From Okapia johnstoni (Eukaryota; Chordata; Mammalia; Artiodactyla; Giraffidae), in assembly GCA_024291935.2 (NCBI GenBank), contig CM044306.1, positions 25,131,501-25,195,500 of the forward strand: a stretch of 64,000 nt of DNA, in the 5' to 3' direction. Position 1 is the stretch's first letter, and every line of letters starts with the position of its first letter. The position numbers and the translations under genes are program-made. Below are positions 1 through 11,203 of this stretch, piece after piece. The notes below the pieces were generated by a model, which saw only the letters and a program-made list of their open reading frames with translations, had not been told where the DNA came from and ran no database searches.

Positions 1-1985
1 CATCATCATAGATTTTCAACAATTTGATTACAATGGACCTCACTATCTGTTTTGTGTCTTTATGGGTGGTGTTGAGATTCTTGGATCTTTGGGTTTCTGG
101 CTTTTGTCAAATTTGGAACATTTTTAGTCACTATTATTCTGTTTTCCCCTCTATTTCTAGACTTCAGCTACAAGTATGTTAGAGTACTCAGTAACTTCCG
201 GTAGGTCACTATGGTTGTCTTAGTTTTCAGCTTGTTTCCTTTATTGATTTTCTCCCAGTGCTTCCTTTCAGAAATGTCCTGTTGATATGCCTTCATATAT
301 CTTCAAGTTTACTTGTCTCTTCTTCCACAAAGTCTAATATACTGCTGGTCTCATCCACTCAAAATACATTCAGAACACACTAAGATTTTATAATTTTCAT
401 CTCTAGGACTTCGGTTTGTCAGTCTTATGGTTGTTTCTTTGATGTAATGTACCTTTATTCTCTTGGTGTTTTAAAGGTTTTTCTCTTTTAGAAATATTTT
501 AAGATTTAAAAATTTTCAGCAATTTAACTACGGTGTCCATAAGTACAATTTCTTTGTAACTACCCTGTTGAGCTTGATTCTTCTGTCACATACAGAAAAT
601 TTTGCTCAGTAATATTGATTCTACTTCATTGTCTCTTTCCTCTCCTTTTTGGACTCCAGAAACGTTCATGTTAGACATTTTCATCGTGTCACATATAACA
701 TTAATGCTATTTTCTATGTTCTCCATCTTTTATTTCCGTCTGTGCCTCAATCTAGGTATTTCCTACTGATCTATTTTCCAATTCACTCATCTTCTCTCCT
801 GCTCTGTCTAGTCTACCTTTAGATCTATGTAGTAAATTCTTAATTTCAGTTATTATATTTCTTTCCATTCTAAGATTCCACTTGATTCTTTACTCTTTAT
901 TTATTCCAATTCTCTCATAAAACTATCTAGCTTTTTATCTGTTTCATAATACAGAGTAATCACAGTATTTTAAAACTGCCTGATAACTTCAATATCTCGA
1001 TCTCCTGTGAAGCTGTATCTTCTAAGATCTGCTTTTTTTTTTAAGATCTGCTTTTACCTTAGGTTTCAGGCATTCATTAGTTCAGTTTCTTCACATACAC
1101 GATCACTAAGTTTTCTTAAATTGGAGCAATCTCAAACTCATAGAAAGATCACAAATACAGTACAAAGAACCTTTTTTTTTCTGACTGATTTGAGAGTAAG
1201 TTGCCATCACCTCCCAAACACTTCAATATATAATTCCTATGAACAAGAATGTTCTCCTAGATACTACAATACCACCATCAAAATCAGGAAATTAATATTA
1301 GTACATTCCCACCCTCTAATCCAGACTCAATTCAAGTTTCACCAGTGGTCCCAATGATATTATAGCAAAAAGATCCAGTATAGAATCACGTTACATTGGT
1401 TCTCAGGTGTCTCCAGTCTCTTTCAACATGGAACATTTCTTCAATCCTTTCTTAACCTTAATGACACTTTTGCAGATTATAGGCCAATTGTTTTGTAGAC
1501 TGTCTGTCAATTTGGGCTTGTCCAAAGTTTCCTCATGATTAGATTCAGGCTATGTGTTTGTGCAAGAATATCACAGAAGTGATGCTGTACCTCTCTCATT
1601 TCATTCTAACAGGTGATGCAAGATTTTAATTTGTCTCATTGTTGATCTTCCCTTTGATCATTTGATTAAATGTGTGTCTACCAGGCTTCTTCACTGTACC
1701 ACCTGTAAAGTTACTCTTTTTTCTCTTTTTTCCCCATTGTAACTAAGTATTTTGTGGTTGCATGCTTTGAGAATATGTAAATATCCCATTCCTCCACAAA
1801 CTTTCCATGCATTTATTTTTTTAATATCAGTATGGGATCATGGATTCCTATTTTATTCAATAAGTTATAATCCATTAGTATAATACAATTTACTTTGATG
1901 CTCAAATTATTCATATCCAGCCAATGGAAGTCTCTTCCAGCTGGCTTCTGTATGCTTTTGATGTCTCCATCATTCTTTGAGTACT
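1..1985 (-). repeat. Old mammalian L1 sequence, minus strand
   Basis: The AT-rich sequence resembles the 3' regions of old L1M elements read in antisense. Examples are ATTTCAGTTATTATATTTCTT, TGATAACTTCAATATCTCGAT, ATCAAAATCAGGAAATTAAT and ATGTAAATATCCCATTCCTC. Divergence is high and no intact frame remains. The boundaries and subfamily are uncertain, and more than one insertion may be present. No gene is visible. Confidence 0.5.
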
Positions 1986-2402
1986 TCTTAAAACAACAGT
2001 TTTATTGAGGTATAATTTACATACCATACAATTCACTCATTTTAAGTGTAAAATTTAATGAGTTTTAGTATATTCACAGATATGTTCCACCCTCACTACA
2101 GTCAATTTTAGAACATTTTCATCATCTCAAAAGTAAACCTTTTGGAAAAAAAAAGTAAACTTCATAACCTTTACCTATCATCCCCATATTCTCCCATCTG
2201 CACTTCAGCCCTTAGCAGCCATTATTCTACTTTATGTCTCTGTATATTTGCCTATTCTGGACTCTCCAATGAGTGCAGTCATATAATATGCGGTCTCTGT
2301 GACTGGCTTCTTTAACTTAGCATAATGTTTTTTAGGCTCATCCAAGTTGCAGCATGTATAAGTACTTCATTCTTTTCTATGGCTGACTAATATGCCATTG
2401 TA

Positions 2403-2613
2403 CAGGTGTGTGTGTGGCTCAGTCACTCAGTCTTGTCCAACTCTTTGTGATCCCTTGGACTGACTGTAGCCTCCCAGGCTCTTTGTCCACGGGATTCTCC
2501 AGGCAAGAATACTGTAGGTGGTTGCCATTTCCTCCTCCAGGAGACTGAACCAGCATCTCTTGCATCTCTTTCATTGGCAGGCAGATTCTTTACCACTGTG
2601 CCACCTAAAGCAC
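2403..2613 (-). mobile_element. Bov-tA-type SINE in an older L1
   Basis: The Bov-A text GACTCTTTGTGA-like (here AACTCTTTGTGATCCC), GATTCTCCAGGCAAGAATAC and the tRNA-derived end GGCAGATTCTTTACCACTG identify it. Eight-base copies CCATTGTA at 2395-2402 and 2614-2621 are the target-site duplication. Confidence 0.8.
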
Positions 2614-2740
2614 CCATTGTATGGATACACCACATTTTAAAAAACCTGTTCATCAGTTGATGGGCATTTGGGTTGTTTCCATTGTGAAATGGAATGGCTA
2701 TTGTGAATGATATTGCTATTAATATTCAGGTACAAGTTTT

Positions 2741-2929
2741 TATTTATTTATTTATTGGCCGTTCTGGGTCTTCATTGCCATGCATGGGCTTCTCGTCATA
2801 GTGGCTTTCTTGTTGAGGAACACAGGCTCCTTGCTCTGCGGCATGTGGAATCTTCCCAGACCAGGGATCGAACCCATGTTCCCTGCACTGTCAGGCAGAT
2901 TCTTAGCCACTGGATCACCAGGCGGGTCC
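2741..2929 (-). mobile_element. CHR-type SINE in an older L1
   Basis: It has an AT-rich tail (TATTTATTTATTTATTGG), TGCATGGGCTTCTCGTCATA, GACCAGGGATCGAACCCATG and GATTCTTAGCCACTGGATCA. The target-site duplication CAGGTACAAGTTTTT is perfect on both sides (2727-2741 and 2930-2944). Confidence 0.85.
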
Positions 2930-3228
2930 CAGGTACAAGTTTTTGCATGGACCTATGTTCATTTTGGTTGAGTATACTTCAGAATGGGGTTGCTGGGTCT
3001 TATGATAACTCTGTTAATCATTTCTGAGTACTTCTTTACTTTCTGGCACAAGATGATCCAGGCTTATCTTGTAATTTCCCCACACAAGTTCTGTAATCAG
3101 CCATTTCTCCAAGTAGCCCTGGTTCCTTCTAGTGGACAATGGTATTTAGAAATTAAGATATGGGTGCTCGTCATGCTCACTATCATCAAGCTATAACTGT
3201 TCCAGGCCCTCTCAGTGAATGAAGCTGG

Positions 3229-3240
3229 GAAATAAATATA

Positions 3241-3274
<34 letters not shown>
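3229..3274. repeat. (TA/TG)n simple repeat
   Basis: Alternating TATATGTGTATATGTG runs into an uninterrupted TA stretch. It lies directly beside a Bov-A SINE, a common place for such microsatellites. Confidence 0.9.
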
Positions 3275-3411
3275 ATTCCCCTGGAGAAGGCAATGGCACC
3301 CCACTCCAGTACTCTTGCCTGGAAAATCCCATGGACGGAGGAGCCTGGTAGGCTATAGCCCATGGGGTCGCTAAGAGTCGGACACGACTGAAGCGACTTA
3401 GCAGCAGTAGC
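3275..3411 (+). mobile_element. Bov-A SINE unit
   Basis: CTGGAGAAGGCAATGGCACC, then CCACTCCAGTACTCTTGCCTGG, GGGGTCGCTAAGAGTCGGAC and ACGACTGAAGCGACTTAGCA are the standard Bov-A text. The tRNA head is missing. Confidence 0.85.
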
Positions 3412-3415
3412 GTAT

Positions 3416-3640
3416 GATTCCCCTGGAGAAGGAAATGGCAACCTACTCCAGTATTATTGCCTCAGAAATACCATGGACAGAGAAGCCTGGTGGGGCTATA
3501 GTCCATGGGGTCGCAAAGAGTCAGACGTGACTTAAAAACTAAACAACAACATGTAGATAGTGAAGGACAGGGAAGCCTGATGTATTGAAGTCCATGGGGT
3601 TGCAAAGATTGGACATGACTGAGTGACTGAACAACAATAC
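3416..3640 (+). mobile_element. Bov-A2-like dimeric SINE
   Basis: A second Bov-A unit follows immediately, starting with the same ATTCCCCTGGAGAAGG. It is followed by another partial unit (GACAGGGAAGCCTGATGTAT, GGGGTTGCAAAGATTGGACA), the dimer structure of Bov-A2. Confidence 0.75.
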
Positions 3641-6031
3641 ATAAGTGTACATGCATTGACACATATATGCACAATGTAGACATCTACATACACACACCTA
3701 CAGTAACATTTATTTTTATGTCTATTTATTTTGAAAATCGTAAGTGCTCACACATACCTCCAATTCCAATACAACACCACGGGGTTCATTCTATTTTTTT
3801 CCTCTTTCCCTATTTATAACACTTTTTGCCAACAGTGAGAAACCTAGTTAATCCTCTCAACAAATCATTTGTTGGGTCAGTCCTACTGTGGGTAACCAAT
3901 ATTCTGTTGCCACTGCTCTCCACCCCACCCAGACCCCTTCTCAGTCCTCCTGGGCTCTGAGCCCCTGCCTCAGGTCACCCACACCCAGCTTCCTCCCACA
4001 AGGATGTGCTCTTCATGCCAGCAGGCTCTGACACCCTCCCAAGCTCCCTAGTGGATGCCCTGCCCCACCCCTCCAGGGATGCCCTTCTCAGTACTGTGAC
4101 TCCACTTGCCAGTGCCCGGCCCCTGCCCTGGTCAGATACGTTCTTCACCGCCTCAGGGTCCAGTCTGCCTTCCTGAGCTCCACCCTACATGGACATCCTC
4201 CTTGTCTTGACCAGGCTGCTGTCCGGCTTAGACACTCTCGTTTCTCTGTTGGAGCTCTGACACTGGGGCTGCCTATCTGCCTGCACGACTGAACCTTGAC
4301 TAATTCTCTCTCTCTCCGCTCTGACTGTTCCCCACTGGAGACATTCTCCTTACTTCACTGAGCTCCCAAACCCTGTGCTGGGCCACCGCCTCCTTCCCCA
4401 CTCCCGGTCCTAGGGATGCCTACCTTGCTTGGCCCATCTAAAGGCTTCCGGACTGAACTGTTCTGGAAACGTAGGGAATGGAAGGGAAGAGAACAGAGAA
4501 AAAAGGAGAAGGGGGAGGTGGGAAGGGGAAGAAGAGTAGGAGGAAGAGGAAGCTATATTTTATTGAAAGGTGGACCTTGAGTGTGACAGGTCAGAGAGGT
4601 TCTGGTGGATGTTATATCTTCCACAGAGGATTTCATCTCCTTCCGGAAGCCAAAGAACAGGTAAATCAACTCGATGCAGTGAGGCTGGTCTATTTTGCCC
4701 TGGTTTCTGTTTGTGGCCCTCTCCAGGGTCTCAGTTGGAAGGCAGTGTGAGCAGGCTGAGGAGTGAATGGAAGAAGCTCTTATAAGAAGTGCATCCAGAA
4801 AGAGGAGAGAGTCAAGGTGATTCAAGGGTTCAGGAGTGGAGGGAGTGGAGAGACACTAGGGGTGCATTTGTGGGCAGCTGGGAAAGAGGCTGCCAAGCGG
4901 GAGGTGTGGGCAGTAGGGGGAGGACCAGGGGGTGGAGGGCAGGGGCGGGGGGGGGGCCTTTAAGCCTGGGGAGGGTGGGCTTTGGACTGGAGGTGACACC
5001 ACCAGGTGTAGGGAGGGCAGGCGGGAACTGCCTGCATCTTTGCGGGGCTGAGGTTTCCTGGAGTAACTGGAGATGAGGTCACTACAGAAGGGGTAGCCTG
5101 GTGGGAAGAGACCGAAGAAGGAATGGGATGTGGTGCGGGGACTGCAATCCAGTGAGAGGAGGCAGTTTAGTGGCGAGGAGGCTCAGTGAAGGGGGGAGCT
5201 TGCTGGGCAGAGGGAGTTCAATGAGAGGGAGGGGGCTGGGTAGGGAGGGGGATTATTAAGCAGGAGGGGCCTAGAGGTCTCCTCTTTTGGTCTAGAAAGG
5301 GAGCAGCTAAGAGCAGGGATTCTGTCCCTTCCCCTCTGACACTCCGCTCCCCACCGCACCACCCCCCCCAACCCATGCTCAGCGTGGGGAAATCAGGAGG
5401 CAGCCTCTCAATTCTTTCTTTTCCAGGACAGGGAGTGGGGAGCCACAGACTCTCTGCCTCATGGTGGGTGTGGGGGAGTGAGGGGCCTCTCCTCCCCTTC
5501 CCAGCTAAACCCTTTGCCCCTGGGGTCCTAGAGCAGGCTGGTGTCCTGGGTGGAGGGTGGTAGTGGGCATAGGGAAGGGGCTGGGGCTTCGCTCTCCCCC
5601 ATCCCCCATGCACCACAGGGGCAGGCAGGGGGACTTCAGCCCCAGGCTGGCTTTGTTTCTCATTTCGCTGCTTTTGGCTCTTATGGTGGAAAAATCGAAG
5701 CACTCCCCTTGGTACAGCTGAGGCGGAGAGGGTGAGCCTGGCTGAGAGGCTGTCCTGGCAGGGGAGACGAGGAGCAGGCGGGGCCTGGCTGGGGACAGAC
5801 TGCCCCCCTTCTCAACCCCCTCTGCTTCAACGTGGCTCTCCAGGCCCAGGGCTAAGTCCTGAGTCTGAGGTGGAGGGGGCTGGGGCCTGGGAGGAGGCAA
5901 GCACTGGACTTGGGCTCAGCCTCAGGCCCAAAGCACCCTCTCTCCCAAGGCTGTTCACAGAACCGTCTCCAAAGGGTAATTTCAAGTCCTCCTGGAGTTT
6001 TAGAGGCAACCACTATGATGCTGCGGCAGAG
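3641..6031. other. Gene-free GC-rich stretch
   Basis: After AT-rich DNA to about 3.9 kb the sequence becomes GC-rich with few repeats. It contains a G-rich run (4909-4962) and the two blocks at 4649-4703 and 5142-5179 that are copied at 6032-6164. Overlapping frames occur on both strands, but none has splice support, a domain or codon conservation I can see. Confidence 0.5.
4909..4962 (+). repeat. G-rich tract with G-quadruplex potential
   Basis: Runs of three or more G occur in close series (AGGGGGAGG, AGGGGGTGG, GGCAGGGGCGGGGGGGGGGC), which fits a four-stranded G-quadruplex pattern on the plus strand. Confidence 0.6.
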
Positions 6032-6164
6032 GCCAAAGAATAGGTAAATCATCTCGATGCAGTGAGGCTGGTCTATTTTGCCCTGGGACAGGCTTTCTAA
6101 AGAGCACTGAGCCCCCTCTTTTTGAGCTGCAACCCAGTGAGAGGAGGCAGTTTAGTGGCGAGGA
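6032..6164. repeat. Patchwork of three copied local segments
   Basis: Three nearly adjacent tracts each match DNA within about 1.4 kb. 6032-6086 matches 4649-4703 (53 of 55 bases, same strand). 6098-6120 is the exact reverse complement of 6854-6876 (23 of 23). 6127-6164 matches 5142-5179 (37 of 38, same strand). Only 11 and 6 bases separate the tracts. This looks like an insertion built from nearby templates. Confidence 0.8.
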
Positions 6165-6184
6165 AAGCCACCCTCTTTCTGAGC

Positions 6185-6400
6185 TGTTTGCTCAGAGAAT
6201 TTCCTGAACACCTGAGGATGTGGGTGGCCTTTCTGTACATTATCCGTATCATCTTCATGACCACCCCAAGGCCAGCATTAGCCATCCGCATGTCATAGGT
6301 GAGGAACCCGAGGCTCCAAGAAGTCCAGAGTCGCAGAGCCTTGAAGTGGCCAAGGCAAGATTGAACTCAGGTGTCTGGTTCATTGAATGATGCTCTTTCC
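6185..6400 (+). repeat. MIR-like ancient SINE remnant
   Basis: CATTATCCGTATCATCTTCA, CATAGGTGAGGAACCCGAGG and CCAAGGCAAGATTGAACTCA follow the MIR core in diverged form. Confidence 0.5.
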
Positions 6401-6989
6401 TCAACACTGGGAAAGCTGACGAGGCTTCCTCTCCAGGGTTCGGAACCCCCAAGCAGCTCCCTGGTGGGCTGCCCAGTCAGTGGAAGAGCTTTGCTGGCAT
6501 CACTGACGTGCTCTGGGCCATGCCCCCATCTCAGCACAGCCCATGGTCTCTCCTACTGTCCCCAGCCCCTTGTTTAGCTGTAAGATGCCTGGGGGGATCT
6601 CCCCATATCCACCTTTTCGTAGAGCTAGCACCGCTCCCACCCCATTTTTCCAGCCGCCCCAGTCCCTGGCCCTGGCCCCCTCTCTCCAGCTTGATGGAAA
6701 GAGGAGCCCAGAGAGGAGCCCAACCACTTTCCCTCTGGAATCTGCTGCCTCGGCTCTGGGATGGAGAAACCATCTGGAGTGTATTATGGGCAGTGGAGAA
6801 AGCTGAGAGCAGGAAAATGTGAGTTGGCCCCAGCGGCGGCTCCTGTCTGCAGGAAGAGGGGGCTCAGTGCTCTTTAGGGGACGGGCCAGGAGCTGCCCCC
6901 ACTTCCTGAGTCCCTGGAAGGGCAGATAAGAGAAGTACAGGAGAGGGTGGCTGGGGAGGCAGGGCCCAGCTCTATAGACCTCTGTAGAG

Positions 6990-7105
6990 CCCAGTTTGAA
7001 ACCACTAATCTTATTTACCTCCCATTTCACAGATGAGACCAAGGTCCAGAGAGGGACAGTGACTTCTCCAGGGTCACACAGCAAGTTGTGAGGGAAAAGA
7101 TTGGA
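6990..7105 (+). repeat. MIR remnant
   Basis: CCCATTTCACAGATGAGACC, then AGAGAGGGACAGTGACTTC and AGGGTCACACAGCAAGT, are typical MIR core text. A 212-codon minus-strand frame across this area is incidental. Confidence 0.75.
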
Positions 7106-7824
7106 ACTGGATCCCTTCCATGTATATGTACACACCATTGGACATCAGAAGTCCCCAGAGTCAAGGTGAAGGACAAAAAGCAGGAGGGCAGCCTAGAAGT
7201 TGGATGATCTTTCTCTTCCTCAGCTTCAAATGAGTGAAGCGAAGGAGCAAAGGTCAATGAGAATAGGAAGGAATATCCTTCCTCCTTTGGAGGTCTTCAT
7301 CCCTGCCTCTCCTCCCACTCCTGCCCCACATGCCACCCTTTCCTTGTGCCTGATGTTTGAGGCTGGCCTGGTCCTGGGGTCTGGGCTTCCAGGCTCTTCC
7401 TCTGGGTCCCAGGAGCCCCCTCCCCCAAGCGGGGCCCCAGCTCCAGACGTGGCAGGGTAAGCAGGAGTGAGGTTTCTCCACTCCCTCCCAAGTGCTGTGC
7501 TGGCGGCTCCCGAAATAAAAATCAAATGTGGGCTTGGCAGAGACAGCGGGGTGGGAGAAGCAGCAGCCGACAGCACTGGGCCTTCATTCTTTCCATTGTA
7601 ACTTCACATCCTAACCTCTGGCATTTTAATTATTCTCCTACCCGCTTGCTCTCCCTGGGCCAGAGGGTGAGCTCACCCTTTCCTCTAGCCTGGGAGGGGG
7701 TGGCCACTGCCTGGACCCCCAACCCCCAGGCTGCTCCCAGGAAGCTGGGTGGGGCCAGGCTTGCTGCTTCCTCCTGCTGCTACAGTCCCTGAGGAGGCGG
7801 CCAGCCTGGCATCTAAGGTTCCAT

Positions 7825-7965
7825 GTGTGAATCATTAAGTCTTCACACCCGCTGCTCCATTTAATGGTGGCCACTGTCTTAAGCTGAGGCATTGCCGGCT
7901 CACCACACGTGTGTGCAGAGCAAGACTAAGACCCAGGCTGGTGGCTCCCAGTCCTGCACTCTTTC
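7825..7965 (+). repeat. MIR-like remnant
   Basis: The string GAATCATTAAGTCTTCACAC, then CTGTCTTAAGCTGAGGCA and AAGACTAAGACCCAGGCTGG, resembles MIR, diverged. Confidence 0.4.
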
Positions 7966-8579
7966 TAAACCTAGGAAGAGGGCAAGAAGAGCTCAGGCTG
8001 AATGTCCAATTTTTCCCCAATGGTAAGTGATTTAAAGCATTATTTTGATATTAAAACATACAAGGACATAGTATGGGGTAAGAAGTCAAATGTCTCTGAA
8101 TTTTCAAGGTAGAAACAGGTTCTCAAAGATCTCCACTTGAGGCTGTCTGCAGACACCAGGCAGCAGCATCTTCCCCCAGGTCTGGCCATGAACTGGGTGA
8201 GATACTGGTCATATCGATTAGTGGCCAGTTTGTTTGGACCTCGGGCTGCCACTGAAAAGGCTGGTGGGTGCCAGCACGGACCCTTGGCCCACCCTGGAAG
8301 GCAGATGCCTTCTCCCACCCCCAGAATCTCTGCTGATTCTGTGTGTCTCCTGGAAGGCCAACTTTCACAAAGCAATCAGCACAGGCGAGGGGCAGCCTCA
8401 ACTCTGACCCCAGAGCCTGCATCCCAGCAACCGTAACCAAGGCCTCCTGCTCCATCCCCATGTCCCAGAACCTCTCCCCACTCATGGTCTCAGAGGCCAG
8501 CCCAGTGTCGGGTGGGGGGGGGCGGCACATCCTGTGTTTCCTTCCTTCTTGCCCTGTAAGTCTCCCCTGAATGAATGTT

Positions 8580-9010
8580 CCACCTATGGAACTATGTAGG
8601 TACAAGGTCTTGTGGGCAGTTATGGTCTCCACTCTGGTGGAGCTTCTAGAAGTAAAGTGAAGTGTTATTCAATGTGATGAGTTCTGTGATGGGGGAAATA
8701 AGGCTCTGGAAGCCCCTGGAAGGAGACTTCTGACCCAAGACCAGTAAGAAGAAGATCAGGGAAGACTTCCCAGGGTCATTGATAACCAGGAGGGAAGGAA
8801 AGTTGCAACCAGGAGATGCAAGCAGAGGGAAGAGCTTCTGCAAAGCGACCAGTAAATAGTAGGAACGAGCCAAGTGCAGAACCCACAGGACTGTAGATAC
8901 TGTGAGGGCGCAGGTCATGGATGAGGAGCTGCCAGAGTGCTGAGGGTGAAGGGCGTGTAGGACGACATGACCAAACTTTCTAGACAAGTATTGAGGACTG
9001 GCTGGAAAGT
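8580..9010 (+). repeat. Probable L2 remnant
   Basis: The order of phrases (ACTCTGGTGGAGCTTCTAG, AGTGTTATTCAATGTGATG, GATCAGGGAAGACTTCCC, AAGCAGAGGGAAGAGCTTCT) parallels the L2 3' end. Divergence is high. Confidence 0.4.
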
Positions 9011-9854
9011 GACCAGAGAGGAGGTGCGGTGGCCACTAGAAGGCTGCCCCAGAGGTCCAGGTGGGAGGTGACTGTCACCAGACCCCAGTTAATGGCAGTG
9101 GCATGGAAAGAGATGGCCAGGTTGACAGAGATGTGTGAGCAGAGCTCACAGGACTTGGTGAACTATTGGCAGAAGGATAAGGGCTGGTTCATACTGGCTG
9201 ACTGCGAAATACCTGTAAGGAACCAAGGGGCATGCCATCTAGGGAGCTAGACCTGTGGAGGGCACCTGGAGAAAATGTGCAAAGAGGCCAGGCCCAAACC
9301 TGAGGGGAGACACAGAAGGCAGAGCCTACAAAGGAGCTGGAGAAAGAGCAACCAGCGAGGTAGGGGGGAAACCAGAAGAGTAAGGGGCTGCCCAAGCCCC
9401 CAAGGGGCTTCCTAAAGGACAAATGGCTAAAAACTTCAGTGGTCACAGAGGCGAGGTGGGATGAGACCTGAGAAGGGATGTGTGGTTTAGGGACCAAGAG
9501 GCTTCTGCCTCTCTGACCACCAGGCCCCCCAGCTCAGTGCCCCCTCAACCCTTCCCCAAGTGCCTTCCTTCATCTCACTCTTTCTCTCTGACCAGAAGAA
9601 GGCTCAACATCCTTCTAAGGGAAACTTCATGACAGCCCCACACCACTCAGGTTTTGGTTGCCCTTCCTGGCTCCTGAAATAACACCCTACCCCCAAGAAC
9701 AACAGCCATCACATATACTTCTCACCAGAGAATTACCCAGAGCTCTTACAAGCTGGGGCAGAGAGGAGCACACAACCTGTCTCTGGCCCCTGGGGGGTGT
9801 GTGCTCACTGCCTTTTCTAACTGAGCCCCCATGGGGTGTGAGGCTCTAAGAAAG

Positions 9855-10144
9855 CTCCCAGCAACTAACTGCTTCTCCTTCCTCAGCCCAAGGACCCTCC
9901 AGCAGGGGACCTGCCCTGCCAGCGTCACTTCCCTCAACCCCTAGCAGCTTCTAGTGCCTGGTGGTGGGAGGGGCGCTGGGATCCATGACCTGAAGCCCCG
10001 GGCCTTGGAGGAGACTGCAAACAACTGCCTGCTGCTGAACAAGGCGGGTACAGAAGTGACTTGGGGTGGCCTCTGTGGGACAGAGGGACCCAGAGACAGA
10101 GGACAGTGGGCTTCTCAGAAAGGACCCTCTTCCCAGCCAGGCCC
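9855..10144 (+). repeat. 290-bp direct duplication, copy 1
   Basis: The segment aligns without gaps to 10914-11203 at a constant offset of 1059 bases. I count about 13 differences, roughly 95% identity. It resembles no repeat family I know and looks like unique DNA duplicated locally. Open frames in both copies match each other only because the DNA does. Confidence 0.9.
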
Positions 10145-10559
10145 TCAGGCCTTATGGTCTAAAGCAAAGAGAAGCAATGACCCTGGCCAACACATGCTGT
10201 GATAGGAGAGGTACAGAGAACAACCTATGTTAGATCCAGCAGAGATATCCAGGCAGACTTCATGTAGGAGGTGACTCTGGCTAGGCCCTTGAAAGACTAG
10301 CAGAATTTGGTCAAGTGACAATGGGAGCCAAAGGGATTGCAGCAGGAGGGAATGTGGTGAGAAAGGGCATGAATGTAGAAAGAGGGGCTCAACATTTGGG
10401 TGGCAGCCAATAGATCAGGTGGCTGGTGGCCCCAAACAGTAGGGTAGAGGGGGCAGGAGGCTACAAGGTGAACGGCCTGGAATACCAAGGGAGAAGACCT
10501 CAGACTTTGTCCACTGCTGCCTCTTGACCCAGGGCTTTCTGTTCAGGCACTGTTTCCCT

Positions 10560-10725
10560 GTTCTTTCACTCATTCATTTGAGAAATACTTACTGAGCTCT
10601 TACTCTGTGCCAGGCAAATGCTGAAGATACTTTGGGGGACTGGATAAAGTACCTGCCATCACAGAGTTTAAGTTTCAAGAAGAAACACAAAGTATAAACT
10701 CTTAAGCAAATAAAGGCTAAAAATT
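10560..10725 (+). repeat. L2 3'-end remnant
   Basis: TTGAGAAATACTTACTGAGC, TCTTACTCTGTGCCAGGCAA and TACCTGCCATCACAGAGTTT match the common L2 3' end (life-table-like phrase of a growing gap then a supply statement). Confidence 0.6.
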
Positions 10726-10913
10726 AAGATCATGATAGAGGTTGTGAAAAAAACAATGACTGGTCACTCTTGGAAAGGAGAGCCTGTGTCCTGCCTCCCC
10801 TGAGACCAAGGGCTCCTGAGGGCAGAGCCTGCGTCTCCTCCATCAGCCTGAGAGCCCCAGGGAAGGACAGAGTATGGGATATTTGAGAGCAAGAGCTGAT
10901 GTGGCTCAGACAC

Positions 10914-11203
10914 CTCCCAGCAACGAACTGCTGCTCCTTCCTTAGCCCAAGGACCCTCCAGTAGGGGACCCGCCCTGCCAGCGTCACTTCCCTCAACCAT
11001 TAGTGGCTTCTAGTGCCTGGTGGTGGGAGGGGCGCTGGGATCCATGACCTGAAGCCCCGGGCCTTGGAGGAGACTGCAAACAACTGCCTGCTGCTGGACA
11101 AGGAGGGTACAGAAGTGACTTGGGGGGGCCTCTGTGGGACAGAGGGACCCAGGGACAGAGGACAGTGGGCTTCTCAGAAAGGACCCTCTTCCCAGCCAGG
11201 CCC
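10914..11203 (+). repeat. 290-bp direct duplication, copy 2
   Basis: This is the partner of 9855-10144. Similarity stops abruptly at both ends, and the intervening 769 bp (which include L2-like text at 10560-10720) are not duplicated, so this is a dispersed local copy rather than a tandem array. Confidence 0.9.

Larger units (their letters stand above)
1986..3055 (-). repeat. L1M 3' fragment, minus strand, split by two SINEs
   Basis: It reads as the reverse of the L1 ORF2 end and 3' UTR: TTTATTGAGGTATAATTTAC, GCATAATGTTTTTTAGGCTC, TGGATACACCACATTTT, TTCATCAGTTGATGGGCATT and GGGGTTGCTGGGTCTTATG. The L1 text resumes cleanly on the far side of each of the two SINEs inserted at 2403 and 2741, so they are younger. 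Confidence 0.75.

Noticed and set aside
4041..4060. CTCF-like CCACTAGGGAGC on the minus strand
   Set aside because: It breaks the core at an invariant G and lacks the flanking bases of the consensus, so it is much weaker than the sites kept.
6500..7138. 212-codon minus-strand frame
   Set aside because: GC-rich DNA overlapping a MIR remnant; no domain and no splice or start support.
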